64,000 nucleotides of DNA from Cellvibrionaceae bacterium (lineage in GTDB: Bacteria > Pseudomonadota > Gammaproteobacteria > Pseudomonadales > Cellvibrionaceae), in NCBI GenBank assembly GCA_021151695.1, contig JAGKWU010000009.1:1-64000 (forward strand). The letters run 5' to 3'. The notes under the pieces were generated by a model. That model had not been told where the DNA came from. It saw only the letters and a program-made list of their open reading frames with translations, and searched no databases. Below are positions 27,155 to 35,305 of this stretch, one piece after another. A program made the position numbers and the translations under genes. Position 1 is the first letter of the stretch. The number at the start of each line of letters is the position of its first letter.

Positions 27155-28546
27155 ATGAACACAGACCTATTCTCACGAGAATCCTTGTCACGTCGCGAAT
27201 TTTTAAAACGTGCCAGCGCACTCTCCATCGCCGGCGCTGCTGCGCCCTTCGCACTCAACCTCGCCGCGATTGGTGAAGCCGCCGCCGCAACAGCAACAGA
27301 TTACAAAGCCCTGGTATGCGTGTTTATGTATGGCGGCAACGACTATGCTAATACGTTGGTGCCCTACGATATCGACAGCTACAACCGCTACAATAATTTT
27401 CGTTCAGCTATCGCCATTCCACGTGCAAATCTGGACAGCAATGTATTAACACCGCTCGCTGCACTGCCCGACAGTCGCCAGTACGCACTAGCGCCGGAAT
27501 TAAAAGATTTGATTCCGATTTTCAACGCAGGGCAAATGGCCGTGCTGTTAAATGTCGGCACCTTGGTACAGCCCACTAGCAAAGCGGAATACCTCGCGAA
27601 AAGTGTACCGCTGCCGCCAAAACTTTTTTCGCACAATGATCAGCAATCTGTGTGGCAATCTTCTTCACCTGAAGGCTCTACTAAAGGTTGGGGTGGACGC
27701 ATGGGCGATTTGTTTGCAGCGGGCAATGGCAACGCGACCTTTACTTGCGTGAGCGCAAGCGGCAGCGCAGTTTATCTCGCAGGTAATACCACTATTCCCT
27801 ATCAAGTTTCCAGCAACGGCTCCATTTCTATCAATGCGATTAAATCCAATTTGTTTGGTTCAATGGCCTGTGCCGATGCACTGCGCGCCTCTATCACTGC
27901 CGCTAGCAATCATTTATACGAAGCCGAGTTGGCAACTATCACCAGCCGCTCCATTGACGCCGACGTGCAATTGAAAGCAGCGCTCGCCAATGTAAGTGAA
28001 TTTGCAACTGTATATCCAAGTGATAACAGCCTCGCCGCGCAATTAAAAATGGTGGCGAAAATGATTGCTGCACGCGATTCACTCGGCAGCAAGCGCCAGG
28101 TATTTTTTGTGTCGCTCGGTGGCTTTGATACTCATGACGGCATTCTCGATGTTCATCCTATGCTGATGGATAAAGTTGGCACAGCGCTCAATGCTTTTCA
28201 CTCCACCATGATGGAATTAGGCGTCGGCAATCAAGTCACCGCCTTTACCGCATCCGATTTCGGCCGCACCCTCACCACCGACGGCGATGGCTCCGACCAC
28301 GGTTGGGGCAGCATGCATTTTGTGTTGGGTGGTGCAGTGAATGGCAGAAATTATTACGGCACCGCCCCCGTCATCGCCAGCGATGGCCCCGATGATGTTG
28401 GCCAAGGTCGTTTATTGCCAAACCTGTCAGTCGATCAACTGGGAGCAACCTTGGCAAAATGGTTTGGTGTGAGTGATTCGGAGTTGACGACTGTGTTACC
28501 GAATATCAGCAACTACACGATGAAGAATGTGGGGTTTATGAAATAG
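27155..28546 (+). CDS. DUF1501 family protein, Tat-exported
   Basis: 463 residues. The N-terminus has a twin-arginine signal (SRREFLKRAS, then a hydrophobic alanine-rich stretch to about residue 45), so it should be exported folded. Family motifs are MYGGNDYANTLVPYD, SHNDQQSVWQ, SLGGFDTHD and TASDFGRTLTTDGDGSDHGWGS; the last resembles the metal-binding region of the alkaline phosphatase/sulfatase-like fold. The enzymatic role is not established. It is the partner of the DUF1800 gene just upstream. Confidence 0.87.
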   Translation: MNTDLFSRESLSRREFLKRASALSIAGAAAPFALNLAAIGEAAAATATDYKALVCVFMYGGNDYANTLVPYDIDSYNRYNNFRSAIAIPRANLDSNVLTPLAALPDSRQYALAPELKDLIPIFNAGQMAVLLNVGTLVQPTSKAEYLAKSVPLPPKLFSHNDQQSVWQSSSPEGSTKGWGGRMGDLFAAGNGNATFTCVSASGSAVYLAGNTTIPYQVSSNGSISINAIKSNLFGSMACADALRASITAASNHLYEAELATITSRSIDADVQLKAALANVSEFATVYPSDNSLAAQLKMVAKMIAARDSLGSKRQVFFVSLGGFDTHDGILDVHPMLMDKVGTALNAFHSTMMELGVGNQVTAFTASDFGRTLTTDGDGSDHGWGSMHFVLGGAVNGRNYYGTAPVIASDGPDDVGQGRLLPNLSVDQLGATLAKWFGVSDSELTTVLPNISNYTMKNVGFMK

Positions 28547-28663
28547 AGATGATTTGCGATTTTCTTGCGGCTTTACTGCTTTATCAAACTCACGATATAC
28601 GTTTTTGCTGCCATATCACCTTGGGTTTGATAGAGCAGCAAAAACTCCTCCCACTGTGCATTA

Positions 28664-29470
28664 TTAAATTGAAAACCCGTAGCCCGCGCAGAATCCCAAA
28701 GAATAGCGACTGGTTGCCCGCTCGGCCAACGCTTCACCCCGGGTATAACAAGCGTCTTGCCAGGCTCTATAGGTCTGTTGTTTGCACGTTTTTAGCAAGC
28801 TGCTATAAGTGGTATCAACTCCCGCAGCCAATAAACCCTCAATCGCCGTAACCATCGATAAATCGTGTTTGATTCCCGCCAATTCCAGAGACTCTGCCAA
28901 TGCTTTAAATTTTTCACCCTCGAAGTTATTGGTGTAACTCGCATGATTGGCTTCATTGAGTATCGTCATCGCAGCGCTCAGCTTACCTTGCTGCAAGACT
29001 TCAACAAATTCCAGATCAGCCACAACACCATTATCGGCGGCAAAAATGGCTAAAGCAGACTCACGAACAGGTTTGCAGATAGAGGAAATAAATGTGCGGG
29101 CACAATTTTGTGCGAGCAGATAATGTAATAAGGGATTTTGCGGATCTGCTTCCAAAAGTGCTTTAAGGTCTGCGATATTTTTTTCAGCATCCTTCTGATA
29201 AATAACGCGGGCAATTTGGTCTGCCGGATGTGTTGAAGTTTGTATGTAGGCTAGCCACTGATCAAAGGCTTGCTCAAAATCAGAAGAGCCAAGCGATGAT
29301 GAGAAAGAAGATACTGCGTTTGGCTTGGGAGAATCGGTGTGAACTTCCGAAGAAGTTGGGCGAGTGATATTGCTGACGACTGAAGGTGATTTACTTGCAG
29401 CGGGATAAAAATATATCACCGCTGCAATAAGCAGGATCAGGAAACCCGTGGCCAAAATCCCTTTCATCAT
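28664..29470 (-). CDS. Membrane-anchored hypothetical protein
   Basis: 268 residues from the ATG at 29470. A longer reading from a TTG at 29506 would overlap the dedA stop. One N-terminal membrane helix (ILATGFLILLIAAVIYFY) is followed by a Ser/Pro-rich linker and a ~200-residue helical domain, presumably periplasmic. That domain has four or more cysteines (NCARTF, SICKP, KTCKQ, DACYTRG, GFCAGYG) and stretches that could fold like tetratricopeptide helices. I do not recognise the family. It lies 32 bases after dedA on the same strand and may share its transcript. Confidence 0.65.
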   Translation of the reverse strand: MMKGILATGFLILLIAAVIYFYPAASKSPSVVSNITRPTSSEVHTDSPKPNAVSSFSSSLGSSDFEQAFDQWLAYIQTSTHPADQIARVIYQKDAEKNIADLKALLEADPQNPLLHYLLAQNCARTFISSICKPVRESALAIFAADNGVVADLEFVEVLQQGKLSAAMTILNEANHASYTNNFEGEKFKALAESLELAGIKHDLSMVTAIEGLLAAGVDTTYSSLLKTCKQQTYRAWQDACYTRGEALAERATSRYSLGFCAGYGFSI

Positions 29471-29502
29471 ATTCCGGTTTACCTGAAATAAAAAAGATGG
29501 AA

Positions 29503-30159
29503 TCAATGTGCAGATGTTGGCTGTTGGCTTTTTCTCGCCTTCCAGGCCTCGTATACCACCGGCAATATGGACACAACCAAAATACCCAGAATCAACAAGG
29601 TGAAATTCTTGCGCACGCTGGGAATATTGCCAAAGAAATAACCAGCATATAAAAATATGCCCACCCAGGCCAAGCCGCCAATTAAATTAAAGGTTAAAAA
29701 TTTGGGATACTTCATTCCGCTCATACCCGCCGCAAAAGGGGCAAAGGTGCGGAAGATAGGAACAAAGCGCGTCATGATAATGGTTTTGCCGCCGTGTTTT
29801 TCGTAAAACGCCTGGGCGCGATTTAAATAATCGTGGCGAAAAATTTTGGAGTCGGGGTTTTTAAACAGCTGCGCACCAAAGAAACGGCCGATAGTGTAAT
29901 TCACTATATTACCCAATACCGCGGCGCTAATGACAACCAGTGCCATCACATTCACGTCCAGCGCTGTTCCGACCACCAGCGCACCGGCGGCAAACAACAG
30001 CGAGTCACCGGGCAGGAAAGGTGTGACTACCAGGCCTGTCTCGCAAAAAATAATCAAAAACAAAATACCGTAGATCCACAAACCGTATTGGTTAAACAGT
30101 TCGGCCAAATGGACATCGATATGCAAAATAAAACTGATGATGAGTTGTATAAATTCCAC
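29503..30159 (-). CDS. DedA family membrane protein
   Basis: 218 residues, start GTG at 30159 with AGGGAA upstream. It shows the DedA/SNARE-associated pattern: ETGLVVTPFLPGDSLLFAAGAL, GRFFGAQLF, FYEKHGGKTIIMTRFVPIFRTFAPFAAG and several hydrophobic helices. The acidic residue in FCETG and the arginines in TRFVPIFRTF are those essential in E. coli YqjA/YghB. Family members affect membrane homeostasis, proton-dependent transport and lipid carrier recycling; the exact role here is open. Confidence 0.92.
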   Translation of the reverse strand: MEFIQLIISFILHIDVHLAELFNQYGLWIYGILFLIIFCETGLVVTPFLPGDSLLFAAGALVVGTALDVNVMALVVISAAVLGNIVNYTIGRFFGAQLFKNPDSKIFRHDYLNRAQAFYEKHGGKTIIMTRFVPIFRTFAPFAAGMSGMKYPKFLTFNLIGGLAWVGIFLYAGYFFGNIPSVRKNFTLLILGILVVSILPVVYEAWKARKSQQPTSAH

Positions 30160-30199
30160 AGAAAATTCCCTGCCAATAATTGAATGTTAAATAGAAATC

Positions 30200-31183
30200 T
30201 TAAACCGCAAAATAATCGCTCACCGCCTTGAGCACCTGATCGCGATACTCAGGGGTTTCATTGACTAACTGGTGACCGGCATCTGCAACCAGCACAGGTT
30301 TGGTATTAGGTAATTTGCGCTGGATCAGCGGCAAGTTGTAGCGCCAGTCCACCGTCATATCGCCCGTACCTTGCACCAACAGCAGTGGCTTTTGCAGCGG
30401 CGCCAATTGTTGGAAACGTCTATGCCATTGCTTCATGGCGCCCACCCAGCGCAGGGATAAAAATTGTGCCTGCAGCGGGTCTTTATTCATCACAAAATCA
30501 TTAAACGCCTGATCGTGCGAACTGCGCGCTGTGCCGCGAGCGAGCTGTTTAACAAACGGACGCAAGAGTTGATACAAGTAGCGTCCCGCCGGAAACCAAC
30601 CGCGCGCAACAATTAAAGGACTGCAGAGTGCGACCTTATCCAGCGGTGTCTGCACTGGGCGCCACAGGTAATTCAATATCACCGCCCCGCCCGTACTCTG
30701 GCCAAAAGCATGCAGCGGCCGGGGTAGTAAAGCAGCAGATTGTTGCAATAGGTCGGCCAGCACATCGGTATATTGATCAAACGAATCTATCTCCGCCGGT
30801 GCTCCGCTGCTCAAACCATGGCCAGGCAGATCGAACGCTACTACGGCATAGTTGGCCGTCAACAGTGCGCGAATCGGGTGGCTATAAATGCCCGTGTGAT
30901 CATAGTAACCGTGCACCACCACCACAGTGCCGCGCGCTTGGGGCGGCAGCCAATAGTTCACCGCTATATGAAAATCGTCCGACTGTATTTGCCCAAAACC
31001 ATGGGCCAAGCCCGCAAATTCCTGTGCAAAGTTGATCTTGTAGTAATCCAGATAGGCCTGTGCCAGGGCTGATTGCGCACCAAAGCTGTCTACCTCGGGC
31101 GAAAACACCAGCGGCGGAAGCTGCTGTGATAGTTGTTCCAGATCTTGCCGGGTCGGGCTCATACTCTGCGTTTCGCCTGTCAT
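30200..31183 (-). CDS. Alpha/beta hydrolase (serine aminopeptidase S33 / monoacylglycerol lipase-like)
   Basis: 327 residues, no signal peptide. The fold signatures are VVVVHGYYDHTGIY (oxyanion hole), AFDLPGHGLSSG, the nucleophile elbow GQSTGG, LLVQGTGDMTVDW (acid) and DAGHQLVNE (histidine). This is closest to the S33/lysophospholipase group that cuts monoglycerides or lysophospholipids. Substrate unknown. It is upstream of dedA on the same strand with a 40-base gap. Confidence 0.85.
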   Translation of the reverse strand: MTGETQSMSPTRQDLEQLSQQLPPLVFSPEVDSFGAQSALAQAYLDYYKINFAQEFAGLAHGFGQIQSDDFHIAVNYWLPPQARGTVVVVHGYYDHTGIYSHPIRALLTANYAVVAFDLPGHGLSSGAPAEIDSFDQYTDVLADLLQQSAALLPRPLHAFGQSTGGAVILNYLWRPVQTPLDKVALCSPLIVARGWFPAGRYLYQLLRPFVKQLARGTARSSHDQAFNDFVMNKDPLQAQFLSLRWVGAMKQWHRRFQQLAPLQKPLLLVQGTGDMTVDWRYNLPLIQRKLPNTKPVLVADAGHQLVNETPEYRDQVLKAVSDYFAV

Positions 31184-31254
31184 CTGTGGCTGGGAGTCAA
31201 GTCGGGGCGATGGTACCGATTTATCCCTGGCATTGACAGCCTGGTCGTGCGCGC

Positions 31255-31285
31255 AAATTTCCCGCGACCCAAATTTCCCACGACC
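31255..31285 (+). repeat. Tandem 15-bp direct repeat upstream of an AraC-type gene
   Basis: AAATTTCCC(G/A)CGACC occurs twice with a 16-base period (31255-31269 and 31271-31285), in the gap between the hydrolase and the membrane AraC-type regulator. Two direct half-sites are the usual target form for AraC proteins, so it may be an operator. Nothing else was recognised in this 311-base gap. Confidence 0.5.
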
Positions 31286-31494
31286 AGAGCCTGGCGGCTA
31301 CAACGAAGCGCTGGCACGCCAAATAATAGTAATTTTAACCATAAGATAAATCATTTCAGGCGCCACATTGTGTGCGGACATTTACACAGGGAATTAACGA
31401 CAGCCGCAACTGCCTCCGCTATACTCGCTGAACAATATAATTAGCCATGCGGGCTCCGGTGCTGACGTGGCAGATTAACGCAATGGGCTTGGGC

Positions 31495-32682
31495 ATGAAA
31501 AATCATATCTTTAACATCCATGATGTTGTTTTGTTAATGACTATTGCCGAGTGTTTTTTGCTCGCCATTTTCCAGGCAGTACTCCCGGCAAGAAAACGCG
31601 CATCCAGTCTGTTACTCACTTTCTTTTTATTATCGATCGCCGTGGGCTCCTCCTGCGTACTGGCGCTGTGGAACGGTGGCGTACACACCTGGCCGCTGCT
31701 GGACCAGACACTGCTGCCCTACTTCCTTGCTACCAGCCTGCTGATCAAAGGCCCTGCGCTTTATTTTTATGTGCGCTCCATTACCCAGTCAGATTTCAAA
31801 TTGCTGCCCAAGCATGCATTACATCTGCTGCCAGTATTGGTAAGTGCTGCCTGGCTGGGAATTTTCCAAATCAGCAGCGCCGATTTGTTGCACTTCCGCG
31901 CCGCCGGCTCCACTGAGGTGATCAACGCACCCGCCAACGCACTCTGGTATCTTGTAAAAGCACTGCCCATGATTTATGTAGTAGCTGCCGTACTTTGCGT
32001 GCGCACTTACGTCAGACAGCTGGAAAACCAATACTCTTATTTTTCACCAACCGAGCCAGGCTGGCTTAACGTGCTCACCCTGGGTTTCAGCGTTAGCTGG
32101 GGCCTGACATTGCTGGTGCATGTGATTGCCGAATTTGCGAGACCATCCATTGCCGATGCCTTTGGTATTGCAGATAACTACACCGCTTTTATTTTGCTAA
32201 ACGGCCTCTTCACCTACAGCGTGGTCTACGCCCACCAGTTGTTGGTGACCAAACCCGAGCCTGAGCCTGAAGTTGCCAAGGAAAAAACCGACGACAAAAT
32301 TGCCGAGTCGGCCATCGAAAAAGTGCAACAGGGGATGGAAGTGCAAAAGCTCTATCTCAAGCACAATTTGAATATTGAGGAATTTTCCAAGCGCATCGAC
32401 CTGCCGGTCAAAGATGTGTCGGCCGTTATCAACAAGCATTACGGCACCAACTTTTTTGAATTTATGAACAAGTACCGTGTGGAAGAAGCCAAGCGCCTGC
32501 TGCTGGATAACAGCTGTGCTGAAATGACGGTGCTGGATATTTTGTTACAGGCAGGCTTTAACAGTAAGTCGGCGTTCCATCGCTTTTTTAATCGCATGGT
32601 CGGCGTATCACCCACCGAGTTCCGCAAACAACACGCGCCCACTAAACAACACGCGTCAAAGGAAGCTAAAGCGGCTGCTTGA
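31495..32682 (+). CDS. Membrane-spanning AraC-family regulator
   Basis: 395 residues from the ATG at 31495; ATGs at 31447 and 31483 are in frame but add residues without family support. The N-terminal ~240 residues form about seven hydrophobic helices, followed by a charged linker (PEPEPEVAKEKTDDK) and an AraC DNA-binding domain (NIEEFSKRIDLPVKDVSAVI; ILLQAGFNSKSAFHRFF). Regulators with a membrane sensor of this type occur in Cellvibrio and relatives; the signal is not known. It ends 18 bases before the convergent LuxR-type gene. Confidence 0.85.
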   Translation: MKNHIFNIHDVVLLMTIAECFLLAIFQAVLPARKRASSLLLTFFLLSIAVGSSCVLALWNGGVHTWPLLDQTLLPYFLATSLLIKGPALYFYVRSITQSDFKLLPKHALHLLPVLVSAAWLGIFQISSADLLHFRAAGSTEVINAPANALWYLVKALPMIYVVAAVLCVRTYVRQLENQYSYFSPTEPGWLNVLTLGFSVSWGLTLLVHVIAEFARPSIADAFGIADNYTAFILLNGLFTYSVVYAHQLLVTKPEPEPEVAKEKTDDKIAESAIEKVQQGMEVQKLYLKHNLNIEEFSKRIDLPVKDVSAVINKHYGTNFFEFMNKYRVEEAKRLLLDNSCAEMTVLDILLQAGFNSKSAFHRFFNRMVGVSPTEFRKQHAPTKQHASKEAKAAA

Positions 32683-32699
32683 TAGGGAGCATCACTCCA

Positions 32700-33848
32700 T
32701 CAATTGCTGATGGCCATCAGCAGCCGCGAGAGTTCAGCCTGGGAGTGGGTTCCTGTCTTTTGCATAATCACTTTCAATTGTCCGCGCGCGGTTTCCAGAG
32801 TGGTGCCGCGCACTTCTGCCACATAGTTGGCACAGCTATTCTTCAATAGAATTTTCATAATATTGCATTCCGTCGGTGTCAGCGAATAAGCCTGGCGCAC
32901 ATAGCTTTCCGGTATTTTGTTAGGACGGTCTGGGTCCACTGCAAAAATAACCAGCGCAATGCCTTCGCGCGCCAACTCGCTGTTGTCCGCTGCTTGAACA
33001 GAGGATATAGAAATCCGCAGGGGATATTTGCAGGCGTTGGCCTGGGCGGCAAACTGGATAGTTTTTTGGCCGCCCTGATCACCTTCCCGGGCTATCCCCT
33101 CAAGCGCAGTCTGTAGCCGCAGATTATCGGTTGCCGAGGTTAAAAACAGTTTTCCATAGCGGCCGATTTCCAACGCACAACCGGATTCCAAAATACGCGC
33201 CGCTTCCGCATTGGAAAATTTAACCTGCAAATCCTTATCCAGCAGGAACACACCTGTGTTGATATGTTTGAGCACCGCTTCTATTGCCAGGTTGGTTTGT
33301 TTAACGACATTGATGCGATTATGGATTCTTACCGATTGCACCAGGTGCTCGGAGATACGCCGCAAAAATTCCAGCTTGTCGCTTGTGAGCGATGGCTTGC
33401 CAATAAACGATCTGATTCCCAAACCGGCGCACATCATGTTTTCATGCAACAAAATAATACCGGCCTGAAATTGCAACTGTGGCAAAAACATATCCATGTA
33501 TTCCCGGCCAACGATAGCGTCGTAAGTTTTGCCTGTGATATTGATCAGTTCATCGCTAGTGACTACCTGGCCCTCTTGCAAAGGCGCCATGTTTTTGTGA
33601 AATTCCGCGGCCTCAAGATCAATAAATTCCTGCAAATATTTTTTGACTATACCGTCATTGATCCGCGCCGCCGCTGCGAAATTGCGCCCGCGGCAACGTG
33701 CATCGTAAAAAAACATAGTGCACTGATCGGCATCGCAGACATCTGCGATAGATTGCATAACGCCAGCCCAAAGCTTGCCATCAAGCGCCGCATCGTAAAT
33801 GCGCCTTATCAATTGGCTCTCAAGCTCACCCAAATTAATATTCGCCAT
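32700..33848 (-). CDS. LuxR-type regulator, paralog 1
   Basis: 382 residues, cytosolic. An N-terminal ~180-residue region of unknown type is followed by a PAS-like segment (IEAVLKHINTGVFLLDKDLQVKF, about 200-300) and a C-terminal LuxR/GerE helix-turn-helix (LTPTECNIMKILLKNSCANYVAEVRGTTLETARGQLK). It is paralogous, end to end, to the next gene upstream. A 16-base palindrome of C and G runs lies 64 bases before its ATG, and its paralog has a similar element. Signal unknown. Confidence 0.8.
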   Translation of the reverse strand: MANINLGELESQLIRRIYDAALDGKLWAGVMQSIADVCDADQCTMFFYDARCRGRNFAAAARINDGIVKKYLQEFIDLEAAEFHKNMAPLQEGQVVTSDELINITGKTYDAIVGREYMDMFLPQLQFQAGIILLHENMMCAGLGIRSFIGKPSLTSDKLEFLRRISEHLVQSVRIHNRINVVKQTNLAIEAVLKHINTGVFLLDKDLQVKFSNAEAARILESGCALEIGRYGKLFLTSATDNLRLQTALEGIAREGDQGGQKTIQFAAQANACKYPLRISISSVQAADNSELAREGIALVIFAVDPDRPNKIPESYVRQAYSLTPTECNIMKILLKNSCANYVAEVRGTTLETARGQLKVIMQKTGTHSQAELSRLLMAISN

Positions 33849-33912
33849 GATGTCGTGTCCTTAAGCGCTATCCGTCTACCGCCAATACTAGGAAGACGCC
33901 CACAAATACGCA

Positions 33913-33928
33913 CCCCCCAAATGGGGGG
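33913..33928. promoter_or_regulatory. GC palindrome upstream of LuxR paralog 1
   Basis: CCCCCC-AAAT-GGGGGG, just past the stop of the upstream LuxR gene. It could act as a terminator stem but has no T-run. Its similarity to the element at 35117-35133, also about 65 bases before a LuxR-type ATG, favours an operator. Confidence 0.5.
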
Positions 33929-33929
33929 C

Positions 33930-35048
33930 TCAGCGACCCGTATCCAGAAGTGGATCAACGGCGCAGGTATCATTGCTTAGCGCCATCAATAACCTGATGA
34001 TTTCTGCCTGGCTTTTGGTGTTGGTTTTTTGTAAGAGGGATTTTATCTGCCAGCGCACGGTTTCAAGGCTGGTGTGGCGACTGGCGGCTATCTGCGCGAG
34101 CGACATGCCGTTAAGTAGCAACTGGGCTATCTGCGTTTCGGTGCGGGTGAATGCAAAAGCCTGTTGCAAATAATCTTGCGGCACTAATCTTGCGCGGCCA
34201 GGATTTTCTACAAACACAGCAATATGTATGGCACTGTCTATCTGCGAATCATTATCGCAGAGCCTGATAGCACTGATCTTTAACGGATGTTGCGTAGTTC
34301 CCATGCCACCAGATGCGATTGCCAACTGGCGTGGCATCAAATTTTGCGTGTCCTGCGCTCGCAGCAACTCTTGAAATAATTCGTTCAAGGCAAACTGCTG
34401 TTTTGCCTCCATCACCTCCAGCTGCCCGCTGCGACCAATACGCAAAGTATTGTTGCTTTCCAGCAACTTGAGCGCTTCCGGAGTAGAAAAAACCAATCGC
34501 AGTTGGGCATCCAATAGAAAAATGGCTTGGTTAGTGCGCTTTAGCGATTCCACCAGAGAATAGTTGTGGCGCTTTAACAAGCAAGCTTCCTGGTAGATAT
34601 ACGCGGCACTGATAAAGTGCGGTGTCAGCTGGCGTAAAAATTCGAGCGACTCATCCTCCAGCTTGCAACTCTGCAAGAGTTGATAAAAAGCCATCACCAG
34701 TTCCATCATGCGTGTACGCACCAATACACCCGGTTCATGTTCCTTGTTTACTTGAATGAGCGCGGAGCACGATTGTTTGAATGCAGCGCCAATTTCATTT
34801 AAATCAGCGGTGCTGTGTGCGGGAGCGCTGGGGAGGTCTGAATAAAGTGGCGCTTTATCAGGCTGTTGCAAATCCGCCAGGCGTCGGGAAAAGTCCAATT
34901 GGGTTGGCAGTGATGCCGTGATCTCATGTGCACCTATATGACGCGCTATAGCAACAAATACCGATTGCCATTGCTCCGGCTTAAGTGCTGCCTCGTAAAT
35001 TCCACAGAGTATTTTATTTTCGGTTTCACCCAACTGAAATTTCGCCAT
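33930..35048 (-). CDS. LuxR-type regulator, paralog 2
   Basis: 372 residues from the ATG at 35048 (MAKFQLGETENKI aligns with the start of the other paralog); the frame opens nine codons earlier. Layout as in paralog 1: N-terminal sensor-like region, a PAS-like segment (KRTNQAIFLLDAQLRLVFSTPEAL) and a GerE helix-turn-helix (FTRTETQIAQLLLNGMSLAQIAASRHTSLETVRWQIK). It shares the C-terminal sequence Q-SQAE--RLLMA-SN with paralog 1. It is divergent from the haem peroxidase gene, with 257 bases between them. Confidence 0.8.
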   Translation of the reverse strand: MAKFQLGETENKILCGIYEAALKPEQWQSVFVAIARHIGAHEITASLPTQLDFSRRLADLQQPDKAPLYSDLPSAPAHSTADLNEIGAAFKQSCSALIQVNKEHEPGVLVRTRMMELVMAFYQLLQSCKLEDESLEFLRQLTPHFISAAYIYQEACLLKRHNYSLVESLKRTNQAIFLLDAQLRLVFSTPEALKLLESNNTLRIGRSGQLEVMEAKQQFALNELFQELLRAQDTQNLMPRQLAIASGGMGTTQHPLKISAIRLCDNDSQIDSAIHIAVFVENPGRARLVPQDYLQQAFAFTRTETQIAQLLLNGMSLAQIAASRHTSLETVRWQIKSLLQKTNTKSQAEIIRLLMALSNDTCAVDPLLDTGR

Positions 35049-35116
35049 AAACACAACCCCACAGACCCTGTGCAAAAAGTTGATATAGCGAGATTAAGCC
35101 AAACAGATCGCATTTA

Positions 35117-35133
35117 CCACCCATATGGGGGAT
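35117..35133. promoter_or_regulatory. Palindrome upstream of LuxR paralog 2 and the peroxidase
   Basis: On the minus strand it reads ATCCCCCATATGGGTGG, matching the element before paralog 1 in CCCCCAT(A/T)TGGG(T/G)GG. It lies 68 bases before the paralog 2 ATG and about 170 bases before the divergent peroxidase gene, so it may control both. Confidence 0.5.
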
Positions 35134-35305
35134 GCCTACAAAAATCCGGCTTGGATATGATTTTAAAGATTTGTTGCTTTAAACGTCATAACAGCAAATA
35201 CAGATTTTTATCACTATGCTGTTAAGGTTTGATCGTGCAAGTTGCCGGAGTTGAAAAGGTGTTCGGGTTGCTTGCAATACATAAAAATTAAATAGGGTAA
35301 TTGTT

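Noticed and set aside
31133..31444. 103-codon frame between the hydrolase and AraC-type genes
   Set aside because: Low-complexity, basic translation with no motif; it spans the direct repeat and the divergent promoter region.
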